From positions 1 to 49,689 of the forward strand of contig JBKECY010000069.1 in assembly GCA_047975025.1 (NCBI GenBank): a stretch of DNA of 49,689 bases, written 5' to 3'. Below the pieces are notes generated by a model. It did not search any database. It was not told the origin of the DNA and was given only the letters and a program-made list of their open reading frames with translations. Positions 34,035-42,800 of the stretch are shown here, one piece after another. How positions within the stretch are numbered: position 1 is the first letter of the stretch; every line of letters begins with the position of its first letter. The DNA comes from JBKECY01 sp047975025 (GTDB lineage: Bacteria; Bacillota; Clostridia; Lachnospirales; Lachnospiraceae). A program made the position numbers and the translations under genes.

Positions 34035-34075
34035 AAAGGTTGAAACAAGGATGGTTCTATCCTGCTTCAACCTTT
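34035..34075 (-). terminator. Terminator after the decarboxylase unit
   Basis: AAAGGTTGAA and TTCAACCTTT form the outer stem, AGGAT and ATCCT the inner stem. On the minus strand it is followed by TTTGTATTTTG. It lies 19 bases after the 26-residue peptide gene. Confidence 0.85.
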
Positions 34076-34094
34076 AATTTTACGTTTGTTACAG

Positions 34095-34175
34095 CTATTT
34101 TCTCTTATAGCCTGTCCAAAGCACCATCGCCATGCAAAATAGCATTGCAAATGTCCAGCGTACATGTTTTTTCAT
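34095..34175 (-). CDS. 26-residue hydrophobic peptide after glutamate decarboxylase
   Basis: A tiny frame encoding MKKHVRWTFAMLFCMAMV, then LWTGYKRK. It has basic ends and one hydrophobic span of about 15 residues, the layout of small membrane peptides. AAAGGAG stands 5 bases before the ATG. It lies 40 bases after the decarboxylase stop and before the shared terminator, so it is in the same transcript. I do not recognise a family. It is the only gene in the 33908-34215 gap. Confidence 0.6.
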   Translation of the reverse strand: MKKHVRWTFAMLFCMAMVLWTGYKRK

Positions 34176-34215
34176 ACTTGCTCCTTTCTTCTTACTCTGC
34201 TTATTCTATTTTCCA

Positions 34216-35610
34216 TCAGTGTGTAAATCCTTTCGTTACTCTGTCATTTTCCGCATAAAATGTCACTTGTGCCCGCTGCAGGTCTTCCAGTGCTTCCTTG
34301 AAATCCTGCACGAATTCTCTGGCGACATGCATCGGCAGATCCGCCCGGCAGACGTAGCGCTGCACGATGGTATCCTGTAAATCAGCCGACAGTGGATAGG
34401 TCGGAACCTGCCAGCCTTTCATCTGCAGGCGATCACTTAAATCATACAAGGTCCACGCCGTATTGGCCTCCGCCTTCATAGTATAGCATACGACCGGCAG
34501 CTGTTCCCCACTGGAATACAGTCTGAACAGCCCTGTCTCCTGCAGAAAACTGCTTAAATACCGCGCCACTTCTCTGGAATTACAATGTATATCTCTGTAA
34601 CCATTGAACCCGAACCGGATAAAATTGTAGTACTGTCCGATGATCGGGCTGGCACTGCGCGAGAAATTGATGGCCATGGTCGGCATTTCACCACCCAGAT
34701 AACTGACGTTGAACACCAGCTCACGAGGCAGGTAGGCCTCATCCTTCCACAGAATCCAGCCAATGCCGGGATACACCAGACCATACTTATGTCCCGAGGT
34801 ATTGATGGAAACCACGTTGGCAAGTCTGAAGTCCCAGACCAGCTCCGGCTGTACGAACGGTGCATACATGCCGCCGCTGGCAGCATCAACATGAATGTAG
34901 ACTTTATACGGTGTCGTGGCATTATACGCCGTCAGCAGCTGATCCAGCGCAGCTATGTCATCATACCCTCCCGTATAGGTGATGCCTAAAATACCTACTA
35001 TTCCAATCGTATAGGGATCTACGAGAGCCATGACTTTGTCAATATCCAGCGTCGTATGTGTCTCGTCCATGGGTACACACCGCATCTCAATGTCCCAATA
35101 TACACAAAATTTCTCCCAACAGACCTGATAACCGCTGGAGATCACCAGGTTCGGCTTTTGTGCACCTATGGCAAGACCTGCCGCCTCGCTTCTGGCGCGC
35201 CATGAGAATTTCATAGCCAGTCCGCCCAGCATACAGGCTTCACTCGAGCCTACGGTTGACGTACCTGTAAACGCCGCATCCTGCGGTACATTCCATAGAT
35301 TGGCAATCATCCTGACACATCGGCTTTCCAATTCGGCTGTCCTTGGATACTCTGACTGATCAATTGCATTTTTCTCCAATGTTTCCGCCATCAGCATTGT
35401 CGCCTCATCCTCCATATAGGACTGGCAGAACGTTGCCAGATTCTGGCGGGCATTACCTTCGTCCATCAGTTCATCCTTGACCATACGATAGGCAAGCCTG
35501 GGCTCCACATGATCTGCGCGCAGTGTTTCTGTCGGAATTTCATCCTCCGTATTCACCCCAAATACCGGCTCTGCATATCTTTCATCTTCTTTTTCTCTGC
35601 CACACAGCAT
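34216..35610 (-). CDS. gadB: Glutamate decarboxylase (PLP-dependent)
   Basis: A 464-residue enzyme, the same length as E. coli GadB, that converts glutamate to GABA and CO2 while consuming a proton. Family signatures are AYRMVKDELMDEGNARQNLA, GTSTVGSSEACMLGGLAMK and YIHVDAASGGMYAPF (Asp242). The PLP-binding Lys275 is in INTSGHKYGLVYPGIGW. The C-terminus ends in GFTH; a terminal-region His closes the active site at neutral pH in E. coli GadB, so similar pH control is possible. The ATG at 35610 is 7 bases after GGAGGT. No glutamate/GABA antiporter gene is in the window. It follows AraC and TVP38-type genes. Confidence 0.94.
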   Translation of the reverse strand: MLCGREKEDERYAEPVFGVNTEDEIPTETLRADHVEPRLAYRMVKDELMDEGNARQNLATFCQSYMEDEATMLMAETLEKNAIDQSEYPRTAELESRCVRMIANLWNVPQDAAFTGTSTVGSSEACMLGGLAMKFSWRARSEAAGLAIGAQKPNLVISSGYQVCWEKFCVYWDIEMRCVPMDETHTTLDIDKVMALVDPYTIGIVGILGITYTGGYDDIAALDQLLTAYNATTPYKVYIHVDAASGGMYAPFVQPELVWDFRLANVVSINTSGHKYGLVYPGIGWILWKDEAYLPRELVFNVSYLGGEMPTMAINFSRSASPIIGQYYNFIRFGFNGYRDIHCNSREVARYLSSFLQETGLFRLYSSGEQLPVVCYTMKAEANTAWTLYDLSDRLQMKGWQVPTYPLSADLQDTIVQRYVCRADLPMHVAREFVQDFKEALEDLQRAQVTFYAENDRVTKGFTH

Positions 35611-35658
35611 TTTGACCACCTCCGTTTCACTTCGCGGCCCTTGACCTCTATAACTATC

Positions 35659-36363
35659 TTACTCCAAACTTTGTATCTTCGCCATAATCTTCTTTTTAAA
35701 AATCAAAATCACTACGACCACAGCTGCCAATAGCGCCGCCAGTATAATAGCAGTCCCATAATCCCCTTTGGATAACCGCTCCCCCAGCCAGGTCCATAAA
35801 AAGATAGAGGGAACCGAGGCAGCCGTAATACTTAACAAGTAACGTCCAAATGTAATGTTGCTGGCTGCGAATACATAAGGCAACACCCCATTCGGAATCC
35901 CCGGTATCAAATAACTGAAAAATGCGAGATATTCCGGATGCTTCATCTGATTCAACCGCTGTACACTGAACATCTTTTTCTTAGGTGCCTGCGTCTTTCT
36001 ATGCAAAAAGGGCTCAAAAGTTTTGCTGAACTGCCGGGCAATCACAAATACCAGCAGATTTCCCATCACAAATCCCACAATACTGATCACGCCTCCGTAC
36101 CAGATTCCATAACACAAGCCTGCAAGCAGCTGTATAGCGGCCGCCGGGATAAATACTGTGATGACCTGAAGTGCCGTAAGAGCTATTAATTCCGGCACAC
36201 CTCTGGCTCCGTACGCTTCAATATAGGTAACCATTTTAGATTCATCCCCGGCGTTTTTTATGACATTTTCCAGCAGAGGAACAAGTTTAATACATAATAC
36301 TACCACCAAAAACAGCATCACTGCCAATAACAGTATCGATAATAGATTGGGCTTCTTTCGCAT
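35659..36363 (-). CDS. TVP38/TMEM64 (DedA-like) membrane protein
   Basis: A 234-residue membrane protein of the TVP38/TMEM64/SNARE-associated family. Hydrophobic segments cover about residues 8-32, 62-105, 150-175 and 185-220. Signatures are VFIPAAAIQLLAGLCYGIWY, then FVMGNLLVFVIARQFSKTFE, and FFSYLIPGIPNGVLPYVFAA. DedA-type proteins are linked to lipid scrambling and to envelope or pH tolerance. It lies 16 bases after an AraC-type gene and 48 bases before glutamate decarboxylase. The ATG at 36363 follows AAAGGAG. Confidence 0.88.
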   Translation of the reverse strand: MRKKPNLLSILLLAVMLFLVVVLCIKLVPLLENVIKNAGDESKMVTYIEAYGARGVPELIALTALQVITVFIPAAAIQLLAGLCYGIWYGGVISIVGFVMGNLLVFVIARQFSKTFEPFLHRKTQAPKKKMFSVQRLNQMKHPEYLAFFSYLIPGIPNGVLPYVFAASNITFGRYLLSITAASVPSIFLWTWLGERLSKGDYGTAIILAALLAAVVVVILIFKKKIMAKIQSLE

Positions 36364-36379
36364 TCCTGTCTCCTTTATC

Positions 36380-37243
36380 CTATTCCTTGAATCCCGTAGG
36401 ATCAAAAAACTTTCTGAACATCACTGGCGTCACTTTTGTATCATTTTTAAATGCCCTGATAAAATGTGAGGTACTCAAAAAACCGCACTGTACCGCAATT
36501 CGGTCAACCGTCATATCAGTTCTGGTCAACAGATTACGGGCGTGCTTCATCCGTACATTGAACAAATACTGGTGTGGTGCCATCGAAGTAACCTGCTTGA
36601 ACACTCTGGAAAAATGATACTGACTCATCGCCACGTGATCTGCAATATCGGCTACGGTAAGTTCTTCCTGAAAATGGTTCATAATATACTGCTGTGCCGT
36701 TGCCACACTTGAATTCTTTACCTTTTTATCCGGCAGCGCCAAAATACTGATAATGTTATGAAGCAGCAGAGAAAGCTTGTGATCATTCGCGTTAATCGAA
36801 GACATCTCACTAAACAGATAATTGAACAAAAAAGACAGCTCCGGCTTATCTGTAAAGTGAATTCCTCCCTGCTGATACAGCATATCGAAATAATTCTGGG
36901 TCACATTGCCATCAAAATGAAAGTACTGGAATGTTGCCTGTGCATCAATCCAATAGTGCTGCGGATACTTACAATCCAAAAACACGATATCGCCCGGATA
37001 CGCCGTGAATTTCCTGTCACGATACTCAAAATAAAGCTTACCGTTCAGAATCCGAAACATCAAAAACGAGTCCAGATAGCTGCGTTTGACCTTATACGGT
37101 ACTTCGCACACATATTCACCGCCCCATAGCACGTAGAACAAATTAGCCTTGGCGAAAGCCGAAGGAGAGTGGAAATAAAGTCCTCTCTTCTGCCGGATTC
37201 CTTTTTCTCCCGGAATCATACCTTTTTTGTGAATCTCATCCAT
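36380..37243 (-). CDS. AraC-family regulator of the decarboxylase unit
   Basis: A 287-residue regulator. An N-terminal cupin-like domain (about 15-130, with VKRSYLDSFLMFRILNGKLY and YPGDIVFLDCKYPQHYWI) precedes the C-terminal AraC double helix-turn-helix (about 180-280, with LTVADIADHVAMSQYHFSRV and VDRIAVQCGFLSTSHFIRAF). It is first in a transcript with the TVP38 gene and glutamate decarboxylase, suggesting control of an acid or glutamate response, though a sugar ligand is equally possible by fold. The ATG at 37243 is 6 bases after AGGAG; longer upstream frames lack a site. Confidence 0.88.
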   Translation of the reverse strand: MDEIHKKGMIPGEKGIRQKRGLYFHSPSAFAKANLFYVLWGGEYVCEVPYKVKRSYLDSFLMFRILNGKLYFEYRDRKFTAYPGDIVFLDCKYPQHYWIDAQATFQYFHFDGNVTQNYFDMLYQQGGIHFTDKPELSFLFNYLFSEMSSINANDHKLSLLLHNIISILALPDKKVKNSSVATAQQYIMNHFQEELTVADIADHVAMSQYHFSRVFKQVTSMAPHQYLFNVRMKHARNLLTRTDMTVDRIAVQCGFLSTSHFIRAFKNDTKVTPVMFRKFFDPTGFKE

Positions 37244-37337
37244 AGGGTTCTCCTGTTTTGTCTGCCGACAGACATCGGTAAAAAGCATGAAATGCATATA
37301 GATAAGCAAAATATACTAATGCCAAACACTTGTATAT

Positions 37338-37367
37338 ATTATATAGTAAGTACAGGTTATTAATCAA
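37338..37367 (-). promoter_or_regulatory. Promoter of the AraC-TVP38-decarboxylase unit
   Basis: On the minus strand TTGATT (37367-37362) and a perfect TATAAT (37343-37338) are separated by 18 bases. The transcript would have a leader of about 90 bases. Confidence 0.65.
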
Positions 37368-37382
37368 TGGTTTTTCCCAAAT

Positions 37383-37400
37383 TACTGCATTATTGCAGTA
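37383..37400. promoter_or_regulatory. Palindrome upstream of the AraC-type promoter
   Basis: TACTGCA, a 4-base spacer and TGCAGTA. It ends 15 bases upstream of the -35 box and could be an activator site. Another short dyad, ATTGATTTATCAAT, lies at 37450-37463. Function is inferred from position only. Confidence 0.4.
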
Positions 37401-37480
37401 TATATGAGCTACCATACCAATGATAGAATAACCCATTTCTTCTTTAATTATTGATTTATCAATCAATTATCACAACTCGC

Positions 37481-37515
37481 AATAAACTCCCCTGCGCCAA
37501 TCAGGGGAGTTTATT
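37481..37515 (+). terminator. Orphan terminator-like hairpin between divergent genes
   Basis: AATAAACTCCCCTG (37481-37494), a 7-base loop, and the exact complement ending GTTTATT (37502-37515). The perfect 14-base stem with A-rich and T-rich flanks is intrinsic-terminator-like, although no known gene ends here: it lies inside a divergent 334-base gap. It may insulate the two promoters or end a small RNA. Confidence 0.5.
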
Positions 37516-37529
37516 GTAGTATAAAAGTA

Positions 37530-37557
37530 TTGACTTCAAAGCGATATCCCTTATTAT
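37530..37557 (+). promoter_or_regulatory. Promoter of the aldo/keto reductase operon
   Basis: TTGACT (37530-37535) and TATTAT (37552-37557) are separated by 16 bases, 20 bases before the ATG. The leader would be very short. Confidence 0.55.
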
Positions 37558-37577
37558 AGTACTAGGAGGATTTCATT

Positions 37578-38420
37578 ATGGAGAGAACATATATATTGAG
37601 CAATGGCACTGTCGTCCCGGCGCTTGGTCTTAGCACTTTTCGTCTGTTGAATGGCAGCGAAACGACACAGGCGGTCCTGACTGCACTGCAAAGCGGCTAT
37701 CGCAAACTGGATTGCGCTGCCGTATGCGGCAATGAACCCGCAATCGCGGATGCCATCGCTGCTTCAGGCATCCCACGCTCCGAACTTTTTATCACTGGCA
37801 AGCTCTGGAACAATTTCAAAGGATACGATGCCGTAATCAAGGCTTTTGAACGTACACTTGAAGCACTGCAGCTTGACTATCTGGATCTGTATACGATCCA
37901 CTGGCCCATCGCCAAGGCCTCAAAGCAACGATGGCAGCAGGCAAATGCGGAAGCCTGGCGGGCTTTTGAATCTCTGTATAGAGACGGCCGCATTAAAGCA
38001 CTCGGCGTTACTAATTTCCTGGGGCATCATCTGGATGCACTGTTGTCCGAAGCTGGCATTGCCCCCATGGTCAATCAGCTGGAATACCATCCGGGCTGTC
38101 TGCAAGAAGAGACCATTCGGCATTGCCGTACACATAACATTGCCGTCGAAGCCTGGGCGCCGCTGGCCAATGGCACTCTCCTGCAAGAGGATCTGCTGGT
38201 ACAATTGGCGGATAAATATGGCAGAACTCCCTCCCAGATTGCGCTGCGCTGGAGTCTGCAAAATGGTGTTTCTCCGCTGCCGCGCGCCGCAACGATACAG
38301 CATATTACAGAGAATTTCCAGATTTTTGATTTTGAACTTCTCGCAGAAGATATGAAACGAATCGATTCTTTGCCCATCTCGTACTCATCCGGTCTGCATC
38401 CTGATGAAATCGACTTTTAA
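37578..38420 (+). CDS. Aldo/keto reductase with catalytic Tyr replaced by Cys
   Basis: A 280-residue AKR-fold protein. Family landmarks are present: Asp45 in GYRKLDCAAVCGNEPAIADA, Lys75 in FITGKLWNNF, His108 in YLDLYTIHWP, and the later LGVTNFLGHHLDALL, VNQLEYHPGCLQEE and VEAWAPLANGTLL. The normal signature is DTAxxYxNE; here Cys50 stands where the proton-donating Tyr should be, while the other three of the catalytic tetrad remain. Ordinary carbonyl reduction should be impaired, so the protein may have another activity or be degenerate. AGGAGG precedes the ATG. It starts an operon with a NimA-like flavoprotein and an EFR1 protein. Confidence 0.85.
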   Translation: MERTYILSNGTVVPALGLSTFRLLNGSETTQAVLTALQSGYRKLDCAAVCGNEPAIADAIAASGIPRSELFITGKLWNNFKGYDAVIKAFERTLEALQLDYLDLYTIHWPIAKASKQRWQQANAEAWRAFESLYRDGRIKALGVTNFLGHHLDALLSEAGIAPMVNQLEYHPGCLQEETIRHCRTHNIAVEAWAPLANGTLLQEDLLVQLADKYGRTPSQIALRWSLQNGVSPLPRAATIQHITENFQIFDFELLAEDMKRIDSLPISYSSGLHPDEIDF

Positions 38421-38470
38421 CACATTATTTTGACACTATTATGCAGTAAGCGTACTGAAAGAGGTGAACT

Positions 38471-38962
38471 ATGTTCAGAGAAATGCGCCGAAAACGGCAG
38501 ACACTTTCCCCGCAGCTGGCGGAAGAACTACTGACACATGCAAAAACCGGCATTCTGGCTGTGACAGGAGATGACGGCTATCCGTATACGATTCCGTTAA
38601 ACTATGTGTATAAGGATTCTGTCCTATACTTTCACTGTGCCCGCAGCGGACATAAGCTGGATGCGCTGCAAAGCAATCCCAAGGTTTCCTTTTGCATTAT
38701 TGAGAAGGATGACGTGATTCCAGAAGCCTTTACAACGCACTACCGAAGTGTTGTGGCTTTCGGACACGCCGCAGAAATCACAGCAGACGAGGAGAAATTT
38801 CATGTCATGCAGATGCTCAATGACAAGTACTCACCCGGACTGCAAAAAGAAGGGGATCTGGAAATCAAACGGCTTTGGGATATCTTATGTGTGATTGGTA
38901 TTAAGATTGACTATATAAGCGGCAAGGAGGCCAAGGAACTGGCCCGGGAACGTGAAGACTAA
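38471..38962 (+). CDS. Pyridoxamine 5'-phosphate oxidase-like (NimA-type) flavoprotein
   Basis: A 163-residue split-barrel FMN-binding protein. Key segments are ILAVTGDDGYPYTIPLNYVY, LYFHCARSGHKLDALQSNP and the latter part YRSVVAFGHAAEI, all typical of the NimA/PPOX-like group. Members bind FMN or haem; some reduce nitro-drugs, most are unassigned. It sits 50 bases after the aldo/keto reductase and 24 bases before the EFR1 gene, so the three are likely one redox operon. It is distantly similar to the second NimA-type protein in the nitrogenase cluster (47459-47986). Confidence 0.87.
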   Translation: MFREMRRKRQTLSPQLAEELLTHAKTGILAVTGDDGYPYTIPLNYVYKDSVLYFHCARSGHKLDALQSNPKVSFCIIEKDDVIPEAFTTHYRSVVAFGHAAEITADEEKFHVMQMLNDKYSPGLQKEGDLEIKRLWDILCVIGIKIDYISGKEAKELARERED

Positions 38963-38986
38963 ACTGCCTGTCAGGAGGTGAATCAT

Positions 38987-39826
38987 ATGTCATCGGCCAA
39001 GGAATCCGAGATTCAGGCTGTCTGTGCCGCCTACTTCAGCGCCACAGGCACGACACGAAAAGTCGTGTGCCAAATCGCACAAAGTATTGCCTCGGCTCTT
39101 GGCATACCCTGTCAGGAAGCCGACTTTACGCTGCCTTCCGGCCGGACGCAGCCCCTGCGGTTCACTTGTCAGACGCTGGTCGTAGCAGGCACGCCGGTCT
39201 ATGCGGGACGTGTCCCTAATATTCTGCTTCCTTTTCTGAACAGCATGCAGGGGAATGGTGCCATATGCATCCCTGTTGTGGTATATGGCAATCGGCATTA
39301 TGATGATGCGCTGCTTGAATTGTGGGACATCACACAGACCGCCGGCTTCTCACCGATTGCCGCTGCCGCCTTCGTCGGCGAACACGCCTTTTCCCGGACT
39401 CTGGGACAGGGGCGGCCGGATGCAGAAGATTACAAATCTATGCGTCAGTTTGCATCAATGGTCGTACACAAGCTGCACAGCAACGATACGGACTCTGACG
39501 CACCGCAGATTCCCGGTACCCCCAGACCCTATCGTGGGTATTATACTCCCAAAGACCGTACAGGACAGCGAATCGATATCCGCAAGGTAACCCCGCTGAC
39601 CGGTTCTGCCTGTACGCAGTGCGGACTATGCGCACAGCTGTGTCCTATGGGCTCCATCTCCACAGAAGATGCAAGCCAGTATACCGGTATCTGCATTAAG
39701 TGCGCAGCCTGTTTTAAGCAGTGTCCTGTCGGAGCTAAACACTATCTTGATGAGGGCTATTTATATCATACACAGGAGCTGGAGCAAATGTACCGGCGCC
39801 GGGCACCCGCCGAGCTTTTTGTCTGA
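38987..39826 (+). CDS. EFR1-family flavodoxin-ferredoxin fusion
   Basis: A 279-residue electron carrier. The N-terminal flavodoxin-like domain (about 10-160) starts with AAYFSATGTTRKVV, the FMN phosphate loop. The C-terminal ferredoxin domain (about 205-255) has two 4Fe-4S motifs: CTQCGLCAQLCP and CIKCAACFKQCP. Such EFR1 proteins are common in anaerobic Clostridia and are thought to pass low-potential electrons. The ATG at 38987 is 8 bases after AGGAGG; an overlapping GTG at 38978 is less likely. It could supply electrons to its operon neighbours. Confidence 0.9.
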   Translation: MSSAKESEIQAVCAAYFSATGTTRKVVCQIAQSIASALGIPCQEADFTLPSGRTQPLRFTCQTLVVAGTPVYAGRVPNILLPFLNSMQGNGAICIPVVVYGNRHYDDALLELWDITQTAGFSPIAAAAFVGEHAFSRTLGQGRPDAEDYKSMRQFASMVVHKLHSNDTDSDAPQIPGTPRPYRGYYTPKDRTGQRIDIRKVTPLTGSACTQCGLCAQLCPMGSISTEDASQYTGICIKCAACFKQCPVGAKHYLDEGYLYHTQELEQMYRRRAPAELFV

Positions 39827-39840
39827 AACCGCCGCTTTTT

Positions 39841-42800
39841 TTATTCCACACTCTTAAGCGATTCCACCATATCGATTTTCCTTAGCTTAAAGAACATAAT
39901 AAAGTTTACAAAGATCGAAAATGCGAAGGTGATCAGAATCGAGTATATATAGCTTAGGGCATAAATATTTCTGCCGAACATAATATCGTCCACTTCCACA
40001 GTCACAATCAGATAACGGTGCAGTGCGATTCCCATAAGTGCTCCGAACAAAGCTCCGATAATCGTAAGCACAATATTCTCGCGGTATACATACTCCGCAA
40101 TTTCCCCGTCATAAAATCCCAGAACCTTAAGTGTTGCCAGCTCTCTGCGCCTCTCGCTGATATTAATATTGTTCAGATTATACAAGACTACGAAAGCCAG
40201 CAGCCCTGCCGATAAAATCAGTACCCCGATTACCGAATCCAACGCAGTCAGCATGTCGTCCATACTGCCCATCATATTCGACGTATATTGCAGGGTCGTG
40301 GCGGCAGGCTCTGCCAGGAGGCGTTCTCCCAATTCGTTCTGGGCTGTTGTACTGCTGTCCTGCATTTTAATCAGATAATCTTTGTATTCTGCAGTTTCTC
40401 CATACAACTGTTCGTAAAGCTGCGGAGAGATATAGGTATAGTACAGGATATAATTTTCAGTGATTTCTGCCACAGGAACTTCGACATCACCGGATGGCCC
40501 ATCCTTAAATGTGATGGTATCTCCTTTTTCCACACCAAGAATCTTTGCCATTTTTTCTGACAGAATGGCGCCCGTATCGTCCAGCTGATAAGTTTCTTGT
40601 GTCGTTCTGTCCTGGAATGTCAGGTATTCATCAATCCCCTGCAAGGTTTCCGGTACCATCACATACGTTTCAACTTTTTCTTTGCCATAATAGGCTTCTT
40701 TGGATTGCATATAGACCGGCAGGTAGCCCACGATATTGGAATCCTCTGACATCATCGTCTGCAGGGAAAGTTCATCTTCCTGATCCGCATCCGCCTCCCC
40801 TAAGAGCAGGGCGTCATAGGTCTGGATGTAGGTATACTGCAGCTTGCTGATATCCAGTATGGAATCCCGCAGGCCAAATCCAACTACAAGCAGGGACATA
40901 CAACCACCGATGCCAAGTGTCGTCATAAAGAAACGTTTCTTGTACCTGAATAAGTTTCGTATCGTGGCTTTCCATGTAAAGCTTAGGTGCTCCCATATGA
41001 TTTTTATGCGTTCTATGATGACACGCTGTCCCGCCTTCGGCGCAGGAGGTCTCATAAGGGAGGCCGGTGTCTGAAACAGTTCCTTGTAGCACGCCAAGAA
41101 TGTTGCCCCCATCGTAAAGACAAAGGCCGCTCCGACGGAAAGAAGCGCAAAGGTCAGGTTATAGGGCATCTCACCGACAGCTATGTTCGGATACATAATA
41201 CCGTAGGCATTGATAATAATCTTAGGAAAGAGTTTCTCTCCCACCAGTACTCCGGCAATGCCACCGATTGTGGTCGCCAGAAACGCGTAGGCCAGATACT
41301 TAAATGCAATATCCCATTTCCCATAACCAAGTGCTTTAAGCGTTCCTATATTCAGCCGTTCGTCCTCTACCATACGAGTCATTGTCGTAAGGCTGATCAG
41401 TGCTGCGACAAGGAAAAAAATCACTGGAAATACCATACCGAGCTGCCGAATACGATTGGCGTTGTCATTCAATCCGGAAAAATCAGGTAAATCTGTTCTG
41501 TCTGTGATATACCACTCTGGCTGCTCCACCTTGGCCAACTCACTTTTGGCATCTGCGATCTTCTGTTCGCCATCAGCAATTTCTGCATCAGCTTCTGCCT
41601 TCGCTTCCGCATACTCCTGTTCCCCATCCGCAAGTTCCTGCTCATGCTCTGCTATCTCAGTCTCTGCATCTGCGAGTTCCTGCCTGCCTTGGGCAAGCTG
41701 GGTCTCCCCCGCTGCCAACTCGCTTTCTGCGGCGGCTATACGTTCCTTGCCTGCTGTAAGCGCGGTCTGCCCCTGCGTTGCTTCTGCGGTTGCATCTGCA
41801 AGGGCAGCTTCCTGTGTTTCTATCGTACGTTTGCCCTCTTCCAGCTGCTGCTTTGCTGTGTCAAGTTCATCGCGCCCTGCCTGCAGCTTTTCTTTGCTCT
41901 CTGCAATCTGCGTCTCCTGCGCTGCCACACCGGCTTCCTGTGCAGCAAGTGTCTCCTCTTGCGTCGCAAGAAGAGCCAGCTGTGCCTTAATCTCGGTCAG
42001 TTTCTGATTATATGCAGCCTTTCCTGCCTCCGTCTGCTGACTTTCCTCTTTCGTTACCAGCAGTGCTGTATAGGCGGCTTGTGCCTTCGTCTTTTGCGCT
42101 GTAAGCGTTTCCTTGGCCGCTGCTATTTCTTTGCGGGCTGCCGCCACTGCGGCCTCACCTTGGGCGACCTGTTGTTCCCCGGCTGCAATCTCCGCTAATG
42201 CAGTTTCTGATTTGGCGGCATATTCCTGCTCCGAAGCCGTAATCTGTGCTTTTGCCTCGTCGAGCTGCATTCTGCCCTGTGTGATTTTTTCCCATGCGCT
42301 GCTTAGGGCCGCTTCATTTTCGCTCAGAGTCACTTTAGCAGCCGCAAGCTCTGTTTTCGCGTTCTCAAGTTCAGTTGCTTTCTCTGCAATCTCAGCTTTT
42401 CCATCCGCAATTTCCTGCTTGCCATCTGCAATCTGCGTCTGGGCATCATCCAGCTTGCTCCTCGCTTCGCTTAGCTGTTCCTGCACTTCCTTTCGCCCAT
42501 CCTCCATCTCACTTTCTGCCTCTGCAATTGCATCGTTGCCTTCCGCCATGATCTCATCATACCGAAGCTGCGTCTGACGTGCCTCAATTGCCTCGACCTT
42601 CGATGCAACCTCATCTACAAGTGAGGTGTATTCCTCCGTATAGGCTATCTGGTCTGCGGCGTCTGTTACTTCTATAAAAATCTGCGGATAAACGTCCATG
42701 TTGAAGCTGTCATCCGTCACATACAGAAATCCACTGATTTCTCCGTTTCCAATTGTCGTATAGCCCCGGCCAAAAGAAATGTAGGCCGGACTGGATACTA

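Noticed and set aside
41456..42577. Several long plus-strand frames rich in Ser, Ala and Cys
   Set aside because: They are antisense shadows of the Ala/Glu-rich coiled coil of the FtsX-type permease.
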